Positions 8,042 to 16,574 of a stretch of 64,000 bases of DNA are shown in pieces (position 1 is the stretch's first letter; every line of letters starts with the position of its first letter). The notes beneath the pieces are model-generated. The model made no database searches. It was not told where the DNA came from and saw only the letters and a list, made by a program, of their open reading frames with translations. A program made the translations under genes and the position numbers. Where the stretch lies: the NCBI GenBank assembly GCA_944326565.1, contig CALVEL010000009.1, positions 1 to 64,000 of the forward strand, written 5' to 3'. Source of the stretch: Candidatus Gastranaerophilales bacterium (GTDB taxonomy: Bacteria; Cyanobacteriota; Vampirovibrionia; Gastranaerophilales; Gastranaerophilaceae).

Positions 8042-9645
8042 TTTCTATCCAATTTTGAAATTAGAGAATCACATACGAACAGTTCGTAATTTGTACGGCT
8101 TAAAATATAAGTTTCAGCTATCAAAAGTGCTGTAGGCACTGATGCTGCTACAAAACTCAATAATAATCCGCTTAAATCGGCACCTATTTCAGTCATGAAA
8201 AAGGATGTATTCATGGTGAATTCAATAAATATTATAGAAATCCCGATTATAAATAGCCTTAATCGTTCTTTTTCTATGGATCTTACATTTTGTAATCCGA
8301 ATATATCTACACCATGTGATAGATAATTTCTAAATCCGTCTAACTTAATTATGTCTGATCCGCTTATTTTTCTAATACTTAAAAAACCGTTTGCTATTGT
8401 AAAAAATGCAAAAATTATAAGCATAGTAGCAAGAACTAAGAATATTGGTGAAAATCTTAGTCCAGAAATTCTTACCCACCCTGCCGCTTCAGGAAAACAC
8501 ATTGCAAGCGTATTAGATACGCCATATGCTAAAAATGGTGCTGTTAAAATTCCTAAAGCTGTTTCACCTATTGCTTTTAGTTGAAGTGTAAATATTTTAT
8601 CTTTTATATAATTTATTTTTACCTGACTAAGACTGTTAATAAACATATCAATCCAATTTTGGTATTCATTAAGTATGATTTCAAAGTCTTCTCTATATTC
8701 ATATTTATCCAATTCCATAGAAAGTCTTTGACTGCTGTATTTGAAATATCCGCAAGCAAATGCTATTGTCGCATTTAACATTACAAAAAATAATGAGATA
8801 AATGCTCCGTAAAAAATTCTCCCGTTCGGATTCATATAGTAAATCATATTTATTGTATAAAATCCTAAAAGGAAAACGGTTGAAATAAAAATTAAAAAGT
8901 TTTGTGCAAATTTGGCTCCGTATAATGCCTTTGTAGAATCTTTGTTTTGCAAATATAAGTAGATCCCTTGTTTTAAAGATAAAGATACTGCATAGGTAAG
9001 TACGGAAAATAGTGCCAGCATTTTAATATTTGTAGGCATATTCATGAAAGCAACAGTATCTGAAATTGGTAAGCCCATAAGATAGTTGGTTATTCCAAAT
9101 GTCATAATAATTGTGCTTATTATTAACGCAATATTAAGTATAATAGAGGCTTTAAAGTTTAGCGATAATCTTTTTTTTAAATCATTTATAGAAAAAGATA
9201 TTTGTTTTGTAATTGCAATTCTATTTTTTTCAATATCGGATTTTTTCTTTTCAAGTTTTATTTTTACATCCGTATTAATATCGTTACCGTATAATTCAGA
9301 GACTTCTTTTTGAGTTAGTTCCTTTTGAGCTATTTTGCTTATAGGTTCTTTATCTTTTTCAGCAATTTTTATTCCGATAAACTCTTCGCTCTCTTCAAAT
9401 TTTAGTTTGCAAAATTTTTCAAAAATAATTTTTCCTTTAAAAGGTTCTCCTCTGAATAAAATTTTGGGATTTGAAAAATTGTTTATAATTGTACATTTAT
9501 TTGAATTTTCATCATACTGTAATGTCAATATGAAATCATAGCCGACATCAATTTTATAGTCACAGTCAGTGTTTGAGCCTATTATGATAAAATCTTTTTC
9601 ATAGAATGTTTTTTCATTATTTTGAGAGGTTATTGTAATTGTCAT
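8038..9645 (-). CDS. FHA-like polytopic membrane protein
   Basis: Residues 1-95 are a soluble beta-rich domain with FIIIGSNTDCDYKID, the pattern of the first strands of an FHA domain (usually IGR..DCDI). The Ser/His of the phosphothreonine pocket are not visible, so it may be a degenerate FHA or a look-alike. A charged helical stretch (about 100-165) leads to roughly eight membrane segments up to the C terminus. The 535-residue membrane part is not one I recognise. AAAGGA precedes the ATG. It sits 15 bases downstream of the VirB10-like gene and overlaps the first TonB-like gene by four bases, so the three or four products probably form one envelope complex. Confidence 0.65.
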   Translation of the reverse strand: MTITITSQNNEKTFYEKDFIIIGSNTDCDYKIDVGYDFILTLQYDENSNKCTIINNFSNPKILFRGEPFKGKIIFEKFCKLKFEESEEFIGIKIAEKDKEPISKIAQKELTQKEVSELYGNDINTDVKIKLEKKKSDIEKNRIAITKQISFSINDLKKRLSLNFKASIILNIALIISTIIMTFGITNYLMGLPISDTVAFMNMPTNIKMLALFSVLTYAVSLSLKQGIYLYLQNKDSTKALYGAKFAQNFLIFISTVFLLGFYTINMIYYMNPNGRIFYGAFISLFFVMLNATIAFACGYFKYSSQRLSMELDKYEYREDFEIILNEYQNWIDMFINSLSQVKINYIKDKIFTLQLKAIGETALGILTAPFLAYGVSNTLAMCFPEAAGWVRISGLRFSPIFLVLATMLIIFAFFTIANGFLSIRKISGSDIIKLDGFRNYLSHGVDIFGLQNVRSIEKERLRLFIIGISIIFIEFTMNTSFFMTEIGADLSGLLLSFVAASVPTALLIAETYILSRTNYELFVCDSLISKLDRK

Positions 9646-9660
9646 TCAAATCCTTTCAAA

Positions 9661-10923
9661 TTATTGCCGATATATTTGTACTGTAAGCGGTTCTATTAAC
9701 ATAATTTGTAATTGCGAACCTTCTATCAGGTTAATTTCTTCACCTTTAGCAGTTACAGCAGATATAACACCTGCTCCTGCACCTATTGATGTCCCTGCGA
9801 TAATTGCAGTTGTGGGATCAGCACCTAAAAGCATTGATATAGCCGAAAGTAAAAGGCCAGTCGCAGCCCCGCCTGCAACTCTTTTAGTAATGTTTAATGC
9901 TCTTGTAGAATTCCCGGTGATATATACTTTGTTAGTTTTTAGTGGAATTATATTCCCGTCAGGTGTCATAATTTCATCAAATAAAAGCCCGATTTGGCCG
10001 TTTGCCATTGCAAATCCGGCTTGTTTTGTATCAATAGCACGTCCGTTTAAAACACTTCCGGCAGGTGCAATTAAATAACCGTTATAAGTCCAATCTGCAT
10101 CCAATTCAGCACTTATTCTGTCATTATTTACAAGGCTGTCAGAGCTTATATCAGATAAAAGCATAGCTGTAAAAGTTGTGCCATCTTGAATGTATATAAC
10201 ATTTCCTGATAAAATATTTTTTTCTTGTGGTAATTGTTGAGTTTGTCTTTGTGTATATACAGGTGCATTGTATGGGAGATTATCCTGGGAAGAGACTATC
10301 CTAGGTAATCTTATAGGTTTTGAATCAAGAATAATAGGCGGTTCATGACTTTGTTGTTCTAATGTGACAATATTGCTTTGATTTTTTGTTATTTTTCCGT
10401 CAAACCTTGCCTGTGCCTCGTCACTAAAATCGTATTCAATATTTTGGGCATCGACAGGCTGAGGATTTTGTTGGTTATTCTGACTTACACTTGAATTTTG
10501 ACTTGATCTCAAATTAACTTTTACATTGCTATGAGCTAAATTCGTGTAAGCTTCACCGTAAAAGAAACTTTTTAAACTTGAATCAAAAACTTTTTTAGGT
10601 CTAAAATCATTGTTTTTTAAAGTCTTTAAAAGATTTTTCCTTAACTCTTCATCTTCGTTGTTGGACATATAGTAGAAATAGCAGTTTTCATCATTTTCAG
10701 AGATAATTACTACGTAAAAATGCTTTTTGTCAGTATCTTCCATTATATAGTAGTTGTTTTTATGGAAAATATCTGGGTAAATTCTTTTTAAATAAGGGGT
10801 AAGAACTTTTTCTATGTTATCAGATTTGGTGTCTTTTATTTTGTAAAGCTTAGATACATCAGCAGCTAAAACGGTTGATGTCGTACAAAATATTGCTACT
10901 AAAAGTATAAAAAACTTTTTCAT
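9661..10923 (-). CDS. Exported protein with VirB10/TrbI-like C-terminal domain
   Basis: The ATG at 10923 (MKKFFILLVAIF) gives a typical signal peptide with likely cleavage after VLA at about residue 20, and AGGATGA lies six bases upstream; longer starts at 10929 and 10968 lack a well-placed ribosome binding site. After a conserved-looking N-terminal region (about 21-125) and a Q/N/P-rich linker comes a domain with the style of the VirB10/TrbI barrel: IQDGTTFTAMLLSDI, LIAPAGSVLNGRAID, GLLFDEIMTPDG and a closing LMIEPLTV-type strand. It also has a glycine/alanine-rich membrane-active segment (GGAATGLL...AGTSIGAGAG). No other type IV secretion gene is nearby. First gene of the leftward operon. 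420 aa. Confidence 0.6.
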   Translation of the reverse strand: MKKFFILLVAIFCTTSTVLAADVSKLYKIKDTKSDNIEKVLTPYLKRIYPDIFHKNNYYIMEDTDKKHFYVVIISENDENCYFYYMSNNEDEELRKNLLKTLKNNDFRPKKVFDSSLKSFFYGEAYTNLAHSNVKVNLRSSQNSSVSQNNQQNPQPVDAQNIEYDFSDEAQARFDGKITKNQSNIVTLEQQSHEPPIILDSKPIRLPRIVSSQDNLPYNAPVYTQRQTQQLPQEKNILSGNVIYIQDGTTFTAMLLSDISSDSLVNNDRISAELDADWTYNGYLIAPAGSVLNGRAIDTKQAGFAMANGQIGLLFDEIMTPDGNIIPLKTNKVYITGNSTRALNITKRVAGGAATGLLLSAISMLLGADPTTAIIAGTSIGAGAGVISAVTAKGEEINLIEGSQLQIMLIEPLTVQIYRQ

Positions 10924-11068
10924 ATTCATCCTACACAGCATTATAAATGTATAAGGTATCTTTTGCAATAAAACTTTATATATAATTAACGATTTTGTAA
11001 ATTATTTGTTCATTTGAGACTTTATTATATTAAGGGAAATTTAATTATCGGAAAATATTGGAGGTCTA

Positions 11069-11911
11069 TTGAAAAAGAATATAATAAAATGCTTATTGCT
11101 GTTGTTTATATATATTATAACAGCTGATATGCCGGCAAATGCTGGAGGATTTCAAGTATATACTCCTAATGCTTACAAGCAATTAAACAGAATTCAAAGA
11201 CCCCCGCAAAGAATTTCAATACAAGGTGAAGCGGTCCAGCTTTTGGTCGATTATTCAGGAAGTATGGGGCGCTGGATTGGAGTTGCAAAAGATACACTAC
11301 AGTTTATTTTGCCCAAAATAGCACAATCTTCAGCAGTATCTTTAAGAGTTTTTGGAGACAGAGCGCAAGATGGGATATATTATGAAAGCAGTTGTACTGC
11401 CTCAAGACAGGTAGTATCCTTATCAAGACAGAATCAAAAGAAAATACTAAACGGACTTGATGATTCTCAAGTCGGAGGGGTAACTCCAATAGAATTCGCA
11501 TTACGCGAGACTGTAGATACGGATTTTAAAAATGTAAGAGTTTTTGATAAAAATAGGACTTTTAAAAAGAAAAAAATAATACTTGTAACAGATGGCGGAG
11601 AAAACTGTGGAGGTGATCCTTGTGCATATATAAGAGAACTTGTAAAAACTCGCAAAGATATACAAATCGATGTTGTCCAATTAGGAAATGATAATAGATT
11701 AGCATGTCTTGCCGAATTTACTGGAGGAACTTTTTTTAAAGTCGATGGCAGCAAGGAAAAGTTCGAATCAGCTTTTGAAATAACTTTTGAAGTACCAAAA
11801 GGTACAGTAGCAGAGGGACGATATAAAGTCCAGCCGACTTATAGAAAGAAAACTCCTAGATATAGCAATAACAAACCATTGGCTGATAAATATAAATATG
11901 TAAAATATTAA
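11069..11911 (+). CDS. Secreted von Willebrand factor A-domain protein (copy 1)
   Basis: A signal peptide (cleavage likely after ANA, residue 25) precedes a vWA domain. The metal-ion-dependent adhesion site is intact: DYSGS at 61-65, T139 in GGVTPIE, and D175 in LVTDGGENC. The following GGDPC and the paired cysteines are typical of the secreted vWA family with the TDG.E.C...PC motif. The start is TTG, with GGAGG five bases upstream; no ATG gives a full signal peptide. It lies back to back with the envelope operon across a 145-base intergenic region and is followed by a close paralogue. Likely periplasmic or cell-surface; ligand unknown. 280 aa. Confidence 0.82.
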   Translation: MKKNIIKCLLLLFIYIITADMPANAGGFQVYTPNAYKQLNRIQRPPQRISIQGEAVQLLVDYSGSMGRWIGVAKDTLQFILPKIAQSSAVSLRVFGDRAQDGIYYESSCTASRQVVSLSRQNQKKILNGLDDSQVGGVTPIEFALRETVDTDFKNVRVFDKNRTFKKKKIILVTDGGENCGGDPCAYIRELVKTRKDIQIDVVQLGNDNRLACLAEFTGGTFFKVDGSKEKFESAFEITFEVPKGTVAEGRYKVQPTYRKKTPRYSNNKPLADKYKYVKY

Positions 11912-11983
11912 TAGTAAAGTTTAGTATTTTCATGTTTTTATAACGATTTTAAATTAACAATTGTTCATTTTTTTAGTAAAAAA

Positions 11984-12012
11984 TTGCAGACTTATAAAAA
12001 AAAACATATAAT
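11984..12012 (+). promoter_or_regulatory. Promoter of second vWA gene
   Basis: TTGCAG (11984-11989), a 17-base spacer and TATAAT (12007-12012), 31 bases before the TTG start. The upstream flank shares TTGTTCATTT with the region ahead of the first vWA gene, which suggests that the promoter region was duplicated with the gene. Confidence 0.65.
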
Positions 12013-12042
12013 ATATTAAAGTCTATAAAAAGGAGAATTTTT

Positions 12043-12864
12043 TTGAAATTATTATTAAAAAAATGGTTAATAATTTTCTTTCTTTTTTTATTTGTGCTTT
12101 GTAATTCAGTGCGAGCAGAAAAATACAATGTATATACTCCAACTACATATAAACAAATTCAAATTGTACAAAGCCCCAAACGATCTAATATAGAGGGTGA
12201 AGCAATAGAACTTTTGGTAGATTATTCAGGGAGTATGGTGCCTTGGATAAATCTTGCGCGAGAAACTTTAATATATATACTGCCTAAAATTCCTAAAACT
12301 TCAGCTGTAGCTTTACGTGTTTTCGGAGATGTTTCATCTAATACCTACTCTTATTTTGATTCTTGTAGAGCAACAAGACTTGTTTCATACTTCAAAAAAG
12401 AAAACCAGTCAAATATTATAAAAGGTCTACAACAGGCTAAAGTTGGAGGAAATACACCAATAGAGTACGCTTTGCGAGAAACCGTCAATAAGGATTTGAA
12501 AAATATAAAAATTGTAAGTAATGATGGTAAAAGTGTCACTCAGAATAAGAAAATAATACTTGTAACAGATGGAGGCGAGGGGTGCGGAGGAAATCCATGT
12601 GCTTATATAAGAGATTTAATGAAAATGCGTAATGATATTCAAATAGATGTAATTCAGTTAGGCTATGATAATTCTCTAAATTGTCTGACGCAGGCTAGTG
12701 GTGGAAAATTTTATAGTGTATCAGGCAGCAGACAAAAGTTTGAATCAGCACTTGAGGATGCTTTTGATGTACCTAAAGGTACAGTTGAGGCGGGAAGAAA
12801 TAATGCTTCAATTCAAAATAACCAACAGACAGAACAACGCGGGTATAAATTCATAAAATTCTGA
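12043..12864 (+). CDS. Secreted von Willebrand factor A-domain protein (copy 2)
   Basis: A tandem paralogue of the preceding gene, with the same order of parts: signal peptide (cleavage likely after VRA, residue 25), the YNVYTPTTYKQIQ segment, MIDAS DYSGS at 60-64, GGNTPIEYALRETV, and LVTDGGEGCGGNPCAYIRD. Again the start is TTG, after AAGGAG. It differs from copy 1 mainly in the loops and the C-terminal tail, so it is an old duplication kept under selection. It has its own promoter. Its end lies four bases from the end of the convergent phosphatase gene. 273 aa. Confidence 0.82.
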   Translation: MKLLLKKWLIIFFLFLFVLCNSVRAEKYNVYTPTTYKQIQIVQSPKRSNIEGEAIELLVDYSGSMVPWINLARETLIYILPKIPKTSAVALRVFGDVSSNTYSYFDSCRATRLVSYFKKENQSNIIKGLQQAKVGGNTPIEYALRETVNKDLKNIKIVSNDGKSVTQNKKIILVTDGGEGCGGNPCAYIRDLMKMRNDIQIDVIQLGYDNSLNCLTQASGGKFYSVSGSRQKFESALEDAFDVPKGTVEAGRNNASIQNNQQTEQRGYKFIKF

Positions 12865-12868
12865 TAAC

Positions 12869-13498
12869 CTATAATGAATTTACAAAGTGTTCCTTATTAT
12901 TTTCACAAATAATAGCAGTAAGAGGTGAGTTTTTATACTTTCCGCATCCGGTATCAATACAGATTTTATCTTCTTGAACAAGCGGTTCATTGAATTCGGT
13001 ATGTCCGAAAATTATTTTCAGAGGATGATTATGTTTATTCATGTAAAAGTCTTTTCTTATATAGACCATGTCAACTTCATTTTGTTTTTCAAGTGGTATG
13101 CCAGGTCTAATGCCGGCATGAATAAATAAATATTCTGGTGTTTTGTAGTAGTATTTTAAACTTCTAAAAAAATCACCATGTGTTTTTAAAATATTTTCAA
13201 AAGAGCCATAACTTTCAACCGTCTTAGGTCCACCGTAATTCCAAAATAAATAATGATAATATTCATCAGAATCGGCATGCAAAAGAGCATATTCATGAGA
13301 TCCAATCAAGTAGACACAATTACAAATATCCTTCATTGAAATAATTTTATTTACAACTTCTTTTGATTTTGCTCCTCTATCAATGTAATCCCCCATAAAA
13401 ATAAGGGTGTCATCTTTTTGGGGTGAGATTTTATCTATTACTTTACAGAGTTTTTCATATTCCCCATGAATGTCTGATATGCCGATTAATCTTGTCAT
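12869..13498 (-). CDS. Calcineurin-like metallophosphatase (ApaH/PrpE/PP-type)
   Basis: Contains the binuclear metal motifs of the PPP phosphatase family: SDIHGE (8-13), GDYIDRG (36-42), IHAG (about 139) and FGHTEF (about 170). The usual GNHE motif reads GSHEY (66-70), so serine replaces the metal-ligand asparagine. Size (209 aa) and motif order are like PrpE and symmetrical Ap4A hydrolases or small Ser/Thr protein phosphatases; which substrate cannot be told. The substitution could lower activity or move metal preference. It is convergent with the vWA gene. Confidence 0.8.
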   Translation of the reverse strand: MTRLIGISDIHGEYEKLCKVIDKISPQKDDTLIFMGDYIDRGAKSKEVVNKIISMKDICNCVYLIGSHEYALLHADSDEYYHYLFWNYGGPKTVESYGSFENILKTHGDFFRSLKYYYKTPEYLFIHAGIRPGIPLEKQNEVDMVYIRKDFYMNKHNHPLKIIFGHTEFNEPLVQEDKICIDTGCGKYKNSPLTAIICENNKEHFVNSL

Positions 13499-13562
13499 AT
13501 ATAAAGAATAATATAAAAAGTTATAAAATTCAATTTTGATGGAACTAAATAATAATTAAAAA

Positions 13563-13582
13563 AGGAACCATAAACGGTTCCT
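13563..13582 (-). terminator. Outer copy of tRNA-Glu terminator
   Basis: AGGAACC and GGTTCCT form a perfect seven-base-pair stem, followed on the minus strand by a T-rich tail. It follows the partial repeat of the tRNA-Glu 3' end and is the sister of the hairpin at 13727-13746. Confidence 0.6.
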
Positions 13583-13605
13583 AAAAAATACCCCCAAGCG
13601 AATTC
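13574..13605. repeat. Direct repeat of tRNA-Glu 3' end, outer copy
   Basis: This stretch repeats the sequence at 13738-13772, which consists of one terminator arm, an A tract and the last 17 bases of tRNA-Glu (TACCCCCAAGCGAATTC on the plus strand). The outer copy has a shorter A tract but is otherwise identical. The 132 bases between the copies are not tRNA-like. Confidence 0.85.
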
Positions 13606-13737
13606 TGCAATTGCGTAGGCGAGAATATGAAATTCTAGCCGAACAGAATTGTATGCGTAGCTAATCGAGTAATTTTACCAACAGGAAAATTGCTGATTCG
13701 AATGAGCTGAGGATAAGCACTAAAAAAGGAATCTCAG
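13606..13737. other. Unexplained segment between tRNA-Glu repeats
   Basis: No open frame of note. It contains the palindrome GCAATTGC and two diverged half-units that each begin TGCGTAG and each carry AACAG followed by an AATTG. The whole 13499-14020 gap otherwise holds tRNA-Glu, its promoter and the clpC promoter. Confidence 0.4.
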
Positions 13738-13746
13738 ACGGTTCCT
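13727..13746 (-). terminator. tRNA-Glu terminator
   Basis: On the minus strand AGGAACC pairs with GATTCCT (one mismatch), followed by six T, just downstream of tRNA-Glu. Confidence 0.65.
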
Positions 13747-13755
13747 AAAAAAAAA

Positions 13756-13828
13756 TACCCCCAAGCGAATTCGAATCGCTGTCTACACCGTGAAAGGGTG
13801 TTGTCCTAGGCCTCTAGACGATGGGGGC
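13756..13828 (-). tRNA. tRNA-Glu (anticodon UUC)
   Basis: A 73-base cloverleaf: acceptor GCCCCCA pairs with TGGGGGT (one G-T), D-arm GTCT/AGGAC, anticodon stem ACACC/GGTGT with loop CTTTCAC (anticodon TTC), T-arm AGCGA/TCGCT with TTCGAAT loop, discriminator A. The CCA end is not encoded. The 3' 17 bases are repeated at 13589-13605. Confidence 0.97.
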
Positions 13829-13850
13829 TTGTATTTCTTTCACGTTTTTT

Positions 13851-13879
13851 ATTCTAAGTTAAAAAAAAATAAATGTCAA
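13851..13879 (-). promoter_or_regulatory. tRNA-Glu promoter
   Basis: On the minus strand TTGACA (13879-13874), a 17-base T-rich spacer and TAGAAT (13856-13851), 22 bases ahead of the mature tRNA 5' end. A near-ideal housekeeping promoter. Confidence 0.88.
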
Positions 13880-13957
13880 CAACTTTGTTTAAAAAATATT
13901 TTATTTATAAGAAATAGAATAATCTTAGTATAACTGGGGGGATTTTTGTTAATATAG

Positions 13958-13986
13958 TTGAAAGATTTTTATTTTTTATGTAAAAT
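13958..13986 (+). promoter_or_regulatory. clpC promoter
   Basis: TTGAAA (13958-13963), 17-base spacer, TAAAAT (13981-13986), giving a short leader before the ATG at 14021. This argues against any start upstream of 14021. No CtsR-type heptamer repeat is apparent. Confidence 0.7.
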
Positions 13987-14020
13987 ATATATATCTACAA
14001 AGAGAGAGATAGGAGAAAAA

Positions 14021-16519
14021 ATGTTTGAACGTTTTACCGAGAAAGCAATAAAAGTAATCATGCTAGCACAAGAAGAAGCTCGCAGGCTTGGTCATAACTT
14101 CGTAGGTACTGAGCAGGTCCTTTTAGGATTAATAGGAGAAGGTACTGGAGTTGCAGCCAAGACATTAAAATCAATGGGTGTAAATTTAAAAGATGCTAGA
14201 GCAGAAGTAGAAAAAATCATTGGTAGAGGCTCAGGATTTGTTGCAGTAGAAATTCCATTTACGCCAAGAGCTAAAAGAGTTTTAGAGCTTTCTTGGGATG
14301 AAGCAAGACAGTTGGGTCATAACTATATAGGAACAGAGCACTTGCTTCTTGGACTAATAAGAGAAGGTGAAGGAGTTGCAGCTCGTGTTCTTGAAAATTT
14401 AGGAGTTGACCTGAATAAAATTAGAAGTAATGTTATCAAAATGCTTGGTGAATCAAAACCACAAAGTTCATCTTCATCTACATCCTCCTCATCATCTTCA
14501 TCATCAGGGGGAAAAACAAAGACTCCAAGCCTTGATGAATTTGGTCGTGATTTGACTCTTGCTGCACAAGAAATGAGATTGGACCCAGTTGTAGGCAGAG
14601 AAAAAGAAATTGAGCGCGTTATTCAAATTTTGGCAAGAAGAACAAAAAACAATCCAGTTTTAATCGGTGAGCCTGGAGTTGGTAAAACAGCAGTAGCTGA
14701 AGGTCTTGCTATCAGAATAGTTAATGCTGAAGTACCGGATATTTTGGATGGTAAAAAGGTAATTCAGCTTGATATGGGACTTTTGGTAGCAGGAACAAAA
14801 TACCGCGGTGAGTTTGAAGAGCGTTTGAAAAAAATTATGGATGAAATTCGTCAAGCAGGAAATATAATTCTTGTAATAGATGAAATGCATACACTTATAG
14901 GTGCAGGCGCTGCAGAAGGTGCTATTGATGCGGCTAATATTTTAAAACCTGCTTTATCAAGAGGTGAAATCCAAGTAATTGGTGCAACTACTCTTGATGA
15001 GTACAGAAAATATGTAGAAAAAGATTCAGCGCTTGAAAGACGTTTTCAATCTGTAATTATTGAAGAACCTACGATAGAAGAATCAATAGAAATTATTAAG
15101 GGATTAAAACCAAAATATGAAGATCACCATAAATTGATAATTTCAGATGAAGCAATTGATGCTGCAGTAAAATTGTCCAGCAAATATATAACAGATAGGT
15201 TTTTGCCGGATAAAGCGATAGATGTATTGGATGAAGCAAGTTCTAAGGTAAGATTAAAAGTGTCAACGCTTTCACCTGAAGGAAAAGAACTTGAAAAAGA
15301 ATTGCGAACTTTAATAAAAGAGAAAGAAGATGCAATCCGAAATCAAGAATTTGAAAAAGCAAGCCAGTTGCGTGATGAAGAAGCTGAAATGAAAGATAGA
15401 ATCAGAGAAATGTCACAGCAATGGCGAGAAGAACATGAAGCAAATAAGCCTACCGTAACTGCTGAGAATGTTGCAGAAGTTGTTGCGACTATGACTGGTG
15501 TACCTGTTACAAAATTAACTGAGGGTGAAAGTGAAAGACTTTTAAAACTTGAGGATACACTACATGCTCGCGTAATCGGTCAAAATGATGCGGTTGTAGC
15601 GATATCAAAAGCCATTAGACGTGCAAGAGTAGGGTTAAAAAGTCCTAATAGACCAATCGGAAGTTTTATTTTCTGCGGACCTACAGGTGTCGGTAAAACT
15701 GAGCTTGCTAAAGCTCTTGCTGAAGCCGTATTTGGTTCTGAAGATAATATGATAAGAGTTGATATGTCTGAGTTTATGGAAAAACATTCGACTGCTAAAC
15801 TTATAGGATCTCCTCCTGGGTATGTCGGATATGATGACGGCGGTCATTTGACAGAATTAATCCGTAAAAAACCATATTCTGTAGTTCTTTTTGATGAAAT
15901 AGAAAAAGCGCATCCTGACGTATTCAATATAATGCTTCAGATTTTGGATGATGGCAGATTGACAGATTCAAAAGGTCGTCATATAAATTTCAAAAATACA
16001 ATTATAATCATGACTTCAAATGTCGGAGCAAGTATGATTACAACGACTTCAAAGTTAGGATTTTCAACTTCTGATGATGAATCAAAAGATAAATACGAAA
16101 AACTTAAAGAGACTGTGACTGAAGAAATGAAAAAAGCATTCAGACCGGAGTTCTTGAACCGTATTGATGAAACTATTGTATTCTCTCATTTGAGCAAGGA
16201 AGAAATTCGACAGATTGTAGATTTGATGTTGAAAGATTTATTTAAACGTCTTGCTGAACGAGAGCTGTCTGTAGAAGTGACCGATGAAGTTAAAGATTAC
16301 TTGGCAAAAGACGGATATTCTGAAGCTTATGGTGCAAGACCTTTGAGAAGGTTAATTCAAAGAAAAATAGAAGATATGCTTGCAGAAGAAATTTTGTCAG
16401 GTAAATATTCATCAGGTGATACAATAAAATTGACTTTGGTTGATGATAAAATTACTTTTGAAAAAGCAAAACCTAAGCGGACAAAAGTAAAGGAAGAACC
16501 AGAAGAAGTAACACAATAA
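14021..16519 (+). CDS. clpC: ATP-dependent Clp protease ATP-binding subunit ClpC
   Basis: A class I Hsp100 unfoldase that feeds substrates to ClpP. Domain order is complete: two Clp-N repeats (about 3-65 and 80-143), a serine-rich linker (149-162), first AAA+ module with GEPGVGKT (217-224) and VIDEMH (285-290), a UVR/M-domain segment (about 430-465) that marks ClpC rather than ClpA or ClpB, and second AAA+ module with GPTGVGKT (553-560). The start at 14021 is set by AGGAG six bases upstream and by homology (MFERFTEKA). A rho-independent terminator follows at 16521. The Ser-rich linker is longer than in most ClpC proteins. 832 aa. Confidence 0.97.
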   Translation: MFERFTEKAIKVIMLAQEEARRLGHNFVGTEQVLLGLIGEGTGVAAKTLKSMGVNLKDARAEVEKIIGRGSGFVAVEIPFTPRAKRVLELSWDEARQLGHNYIGTEHLLLGLIREGEGVAARVLENLGVDLNKIRSNVIKMLGESKPQSSSSSTSSSSSSSSGGKTKTPSLDEFGRDLTLAAQEMRLDPVVGREKEIERVIQILARRTKNNPVLIGEPGVGKTAVAEGLAIRIVNAEVPDILDGKKVIQLDMGLLVAGTKYRGEFEERLKKIMDEIRQAGNIILVIDEMHTLIGAGAAEGAIDAANILKPALSRGEIQVIGATTLDEYRKYVEKDSALERRFQSVIIEEPTIEESIEIIKGLKPKYEDHHKLIISDEAIDAAVKLSSKYITDRFLPDKAIDVLDEASSKVRLKVSTLSPEGKELEKELRTLIKEKEDAIRNQEFEKASQLRDEEAEMKDRIREMSQQWREEHEANKPTVTAENVAEVVATMTGVPVTKLTEGESERLLKLEDTLHARVIGQNDAVVAISKAIRRARVGLKSPNRPIGSFIFCGPTGVGKTELAKALAEAVFGSEDNMIRVDMSEFMEKHSTAKLIGSPPGYVGYDDGGHLTELIRKKPYSVVLFDEIEKAHPDVFNIMLQILDDGRLTDSKGRHINFKNTIIIMTSNVGASMITTTSKLGFSTSDDESKDKYEKLKETVTEEMKKAFRPEFLNRIDETIVFSHLSKEEIRQIVDLMLKDLFKRLAERELSVEVTDEVKDYLAKDGYSEAYGARPLRRLIQRKIEDMLAEEILSGKYSSGDTIKLTLVDDKITFEKAKPKRTKVKEEPEEVTQ

Positions 16520-16520
16520 A

Positions 16521-16552
16521 AAAAATAGACCGTATATACGGTCTATTTTTTT
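16521..16552 (+). terminator. clpC terminator
   Basis: A 14-base-pair inverted repeat, AAAAATAGACCGTA / TACGGTCTATTTTT, with a two-base centre and a T run, starting two bases after the clpC stop. Confidence 0.9.
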
Positions 16553-16574
16553 ATAATTTTGATATATTGATGTT

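Noticed and set aside
9661..10923. Type IV secretion system component proper
   Set aside because: Only one protein has VirB10-like character; no VirB4, VirB8, VirB9 or relaxase genes are in the window.
13589..13720. A second, complete tRNA gene beside tRNA-Glu
   Set aside because: Only the T-arm and acceptor end are repeated; no D-arm or anticodon arm can be drawn in the 132 bases between.
13958..14020. Longer N terminus for ClpC starting at TTG 13958
   Set aside because: This stretch is the -35 to +1 region of a good promoter; ATG 14021 has AGGAG and gives the normal ClpC N terminus.
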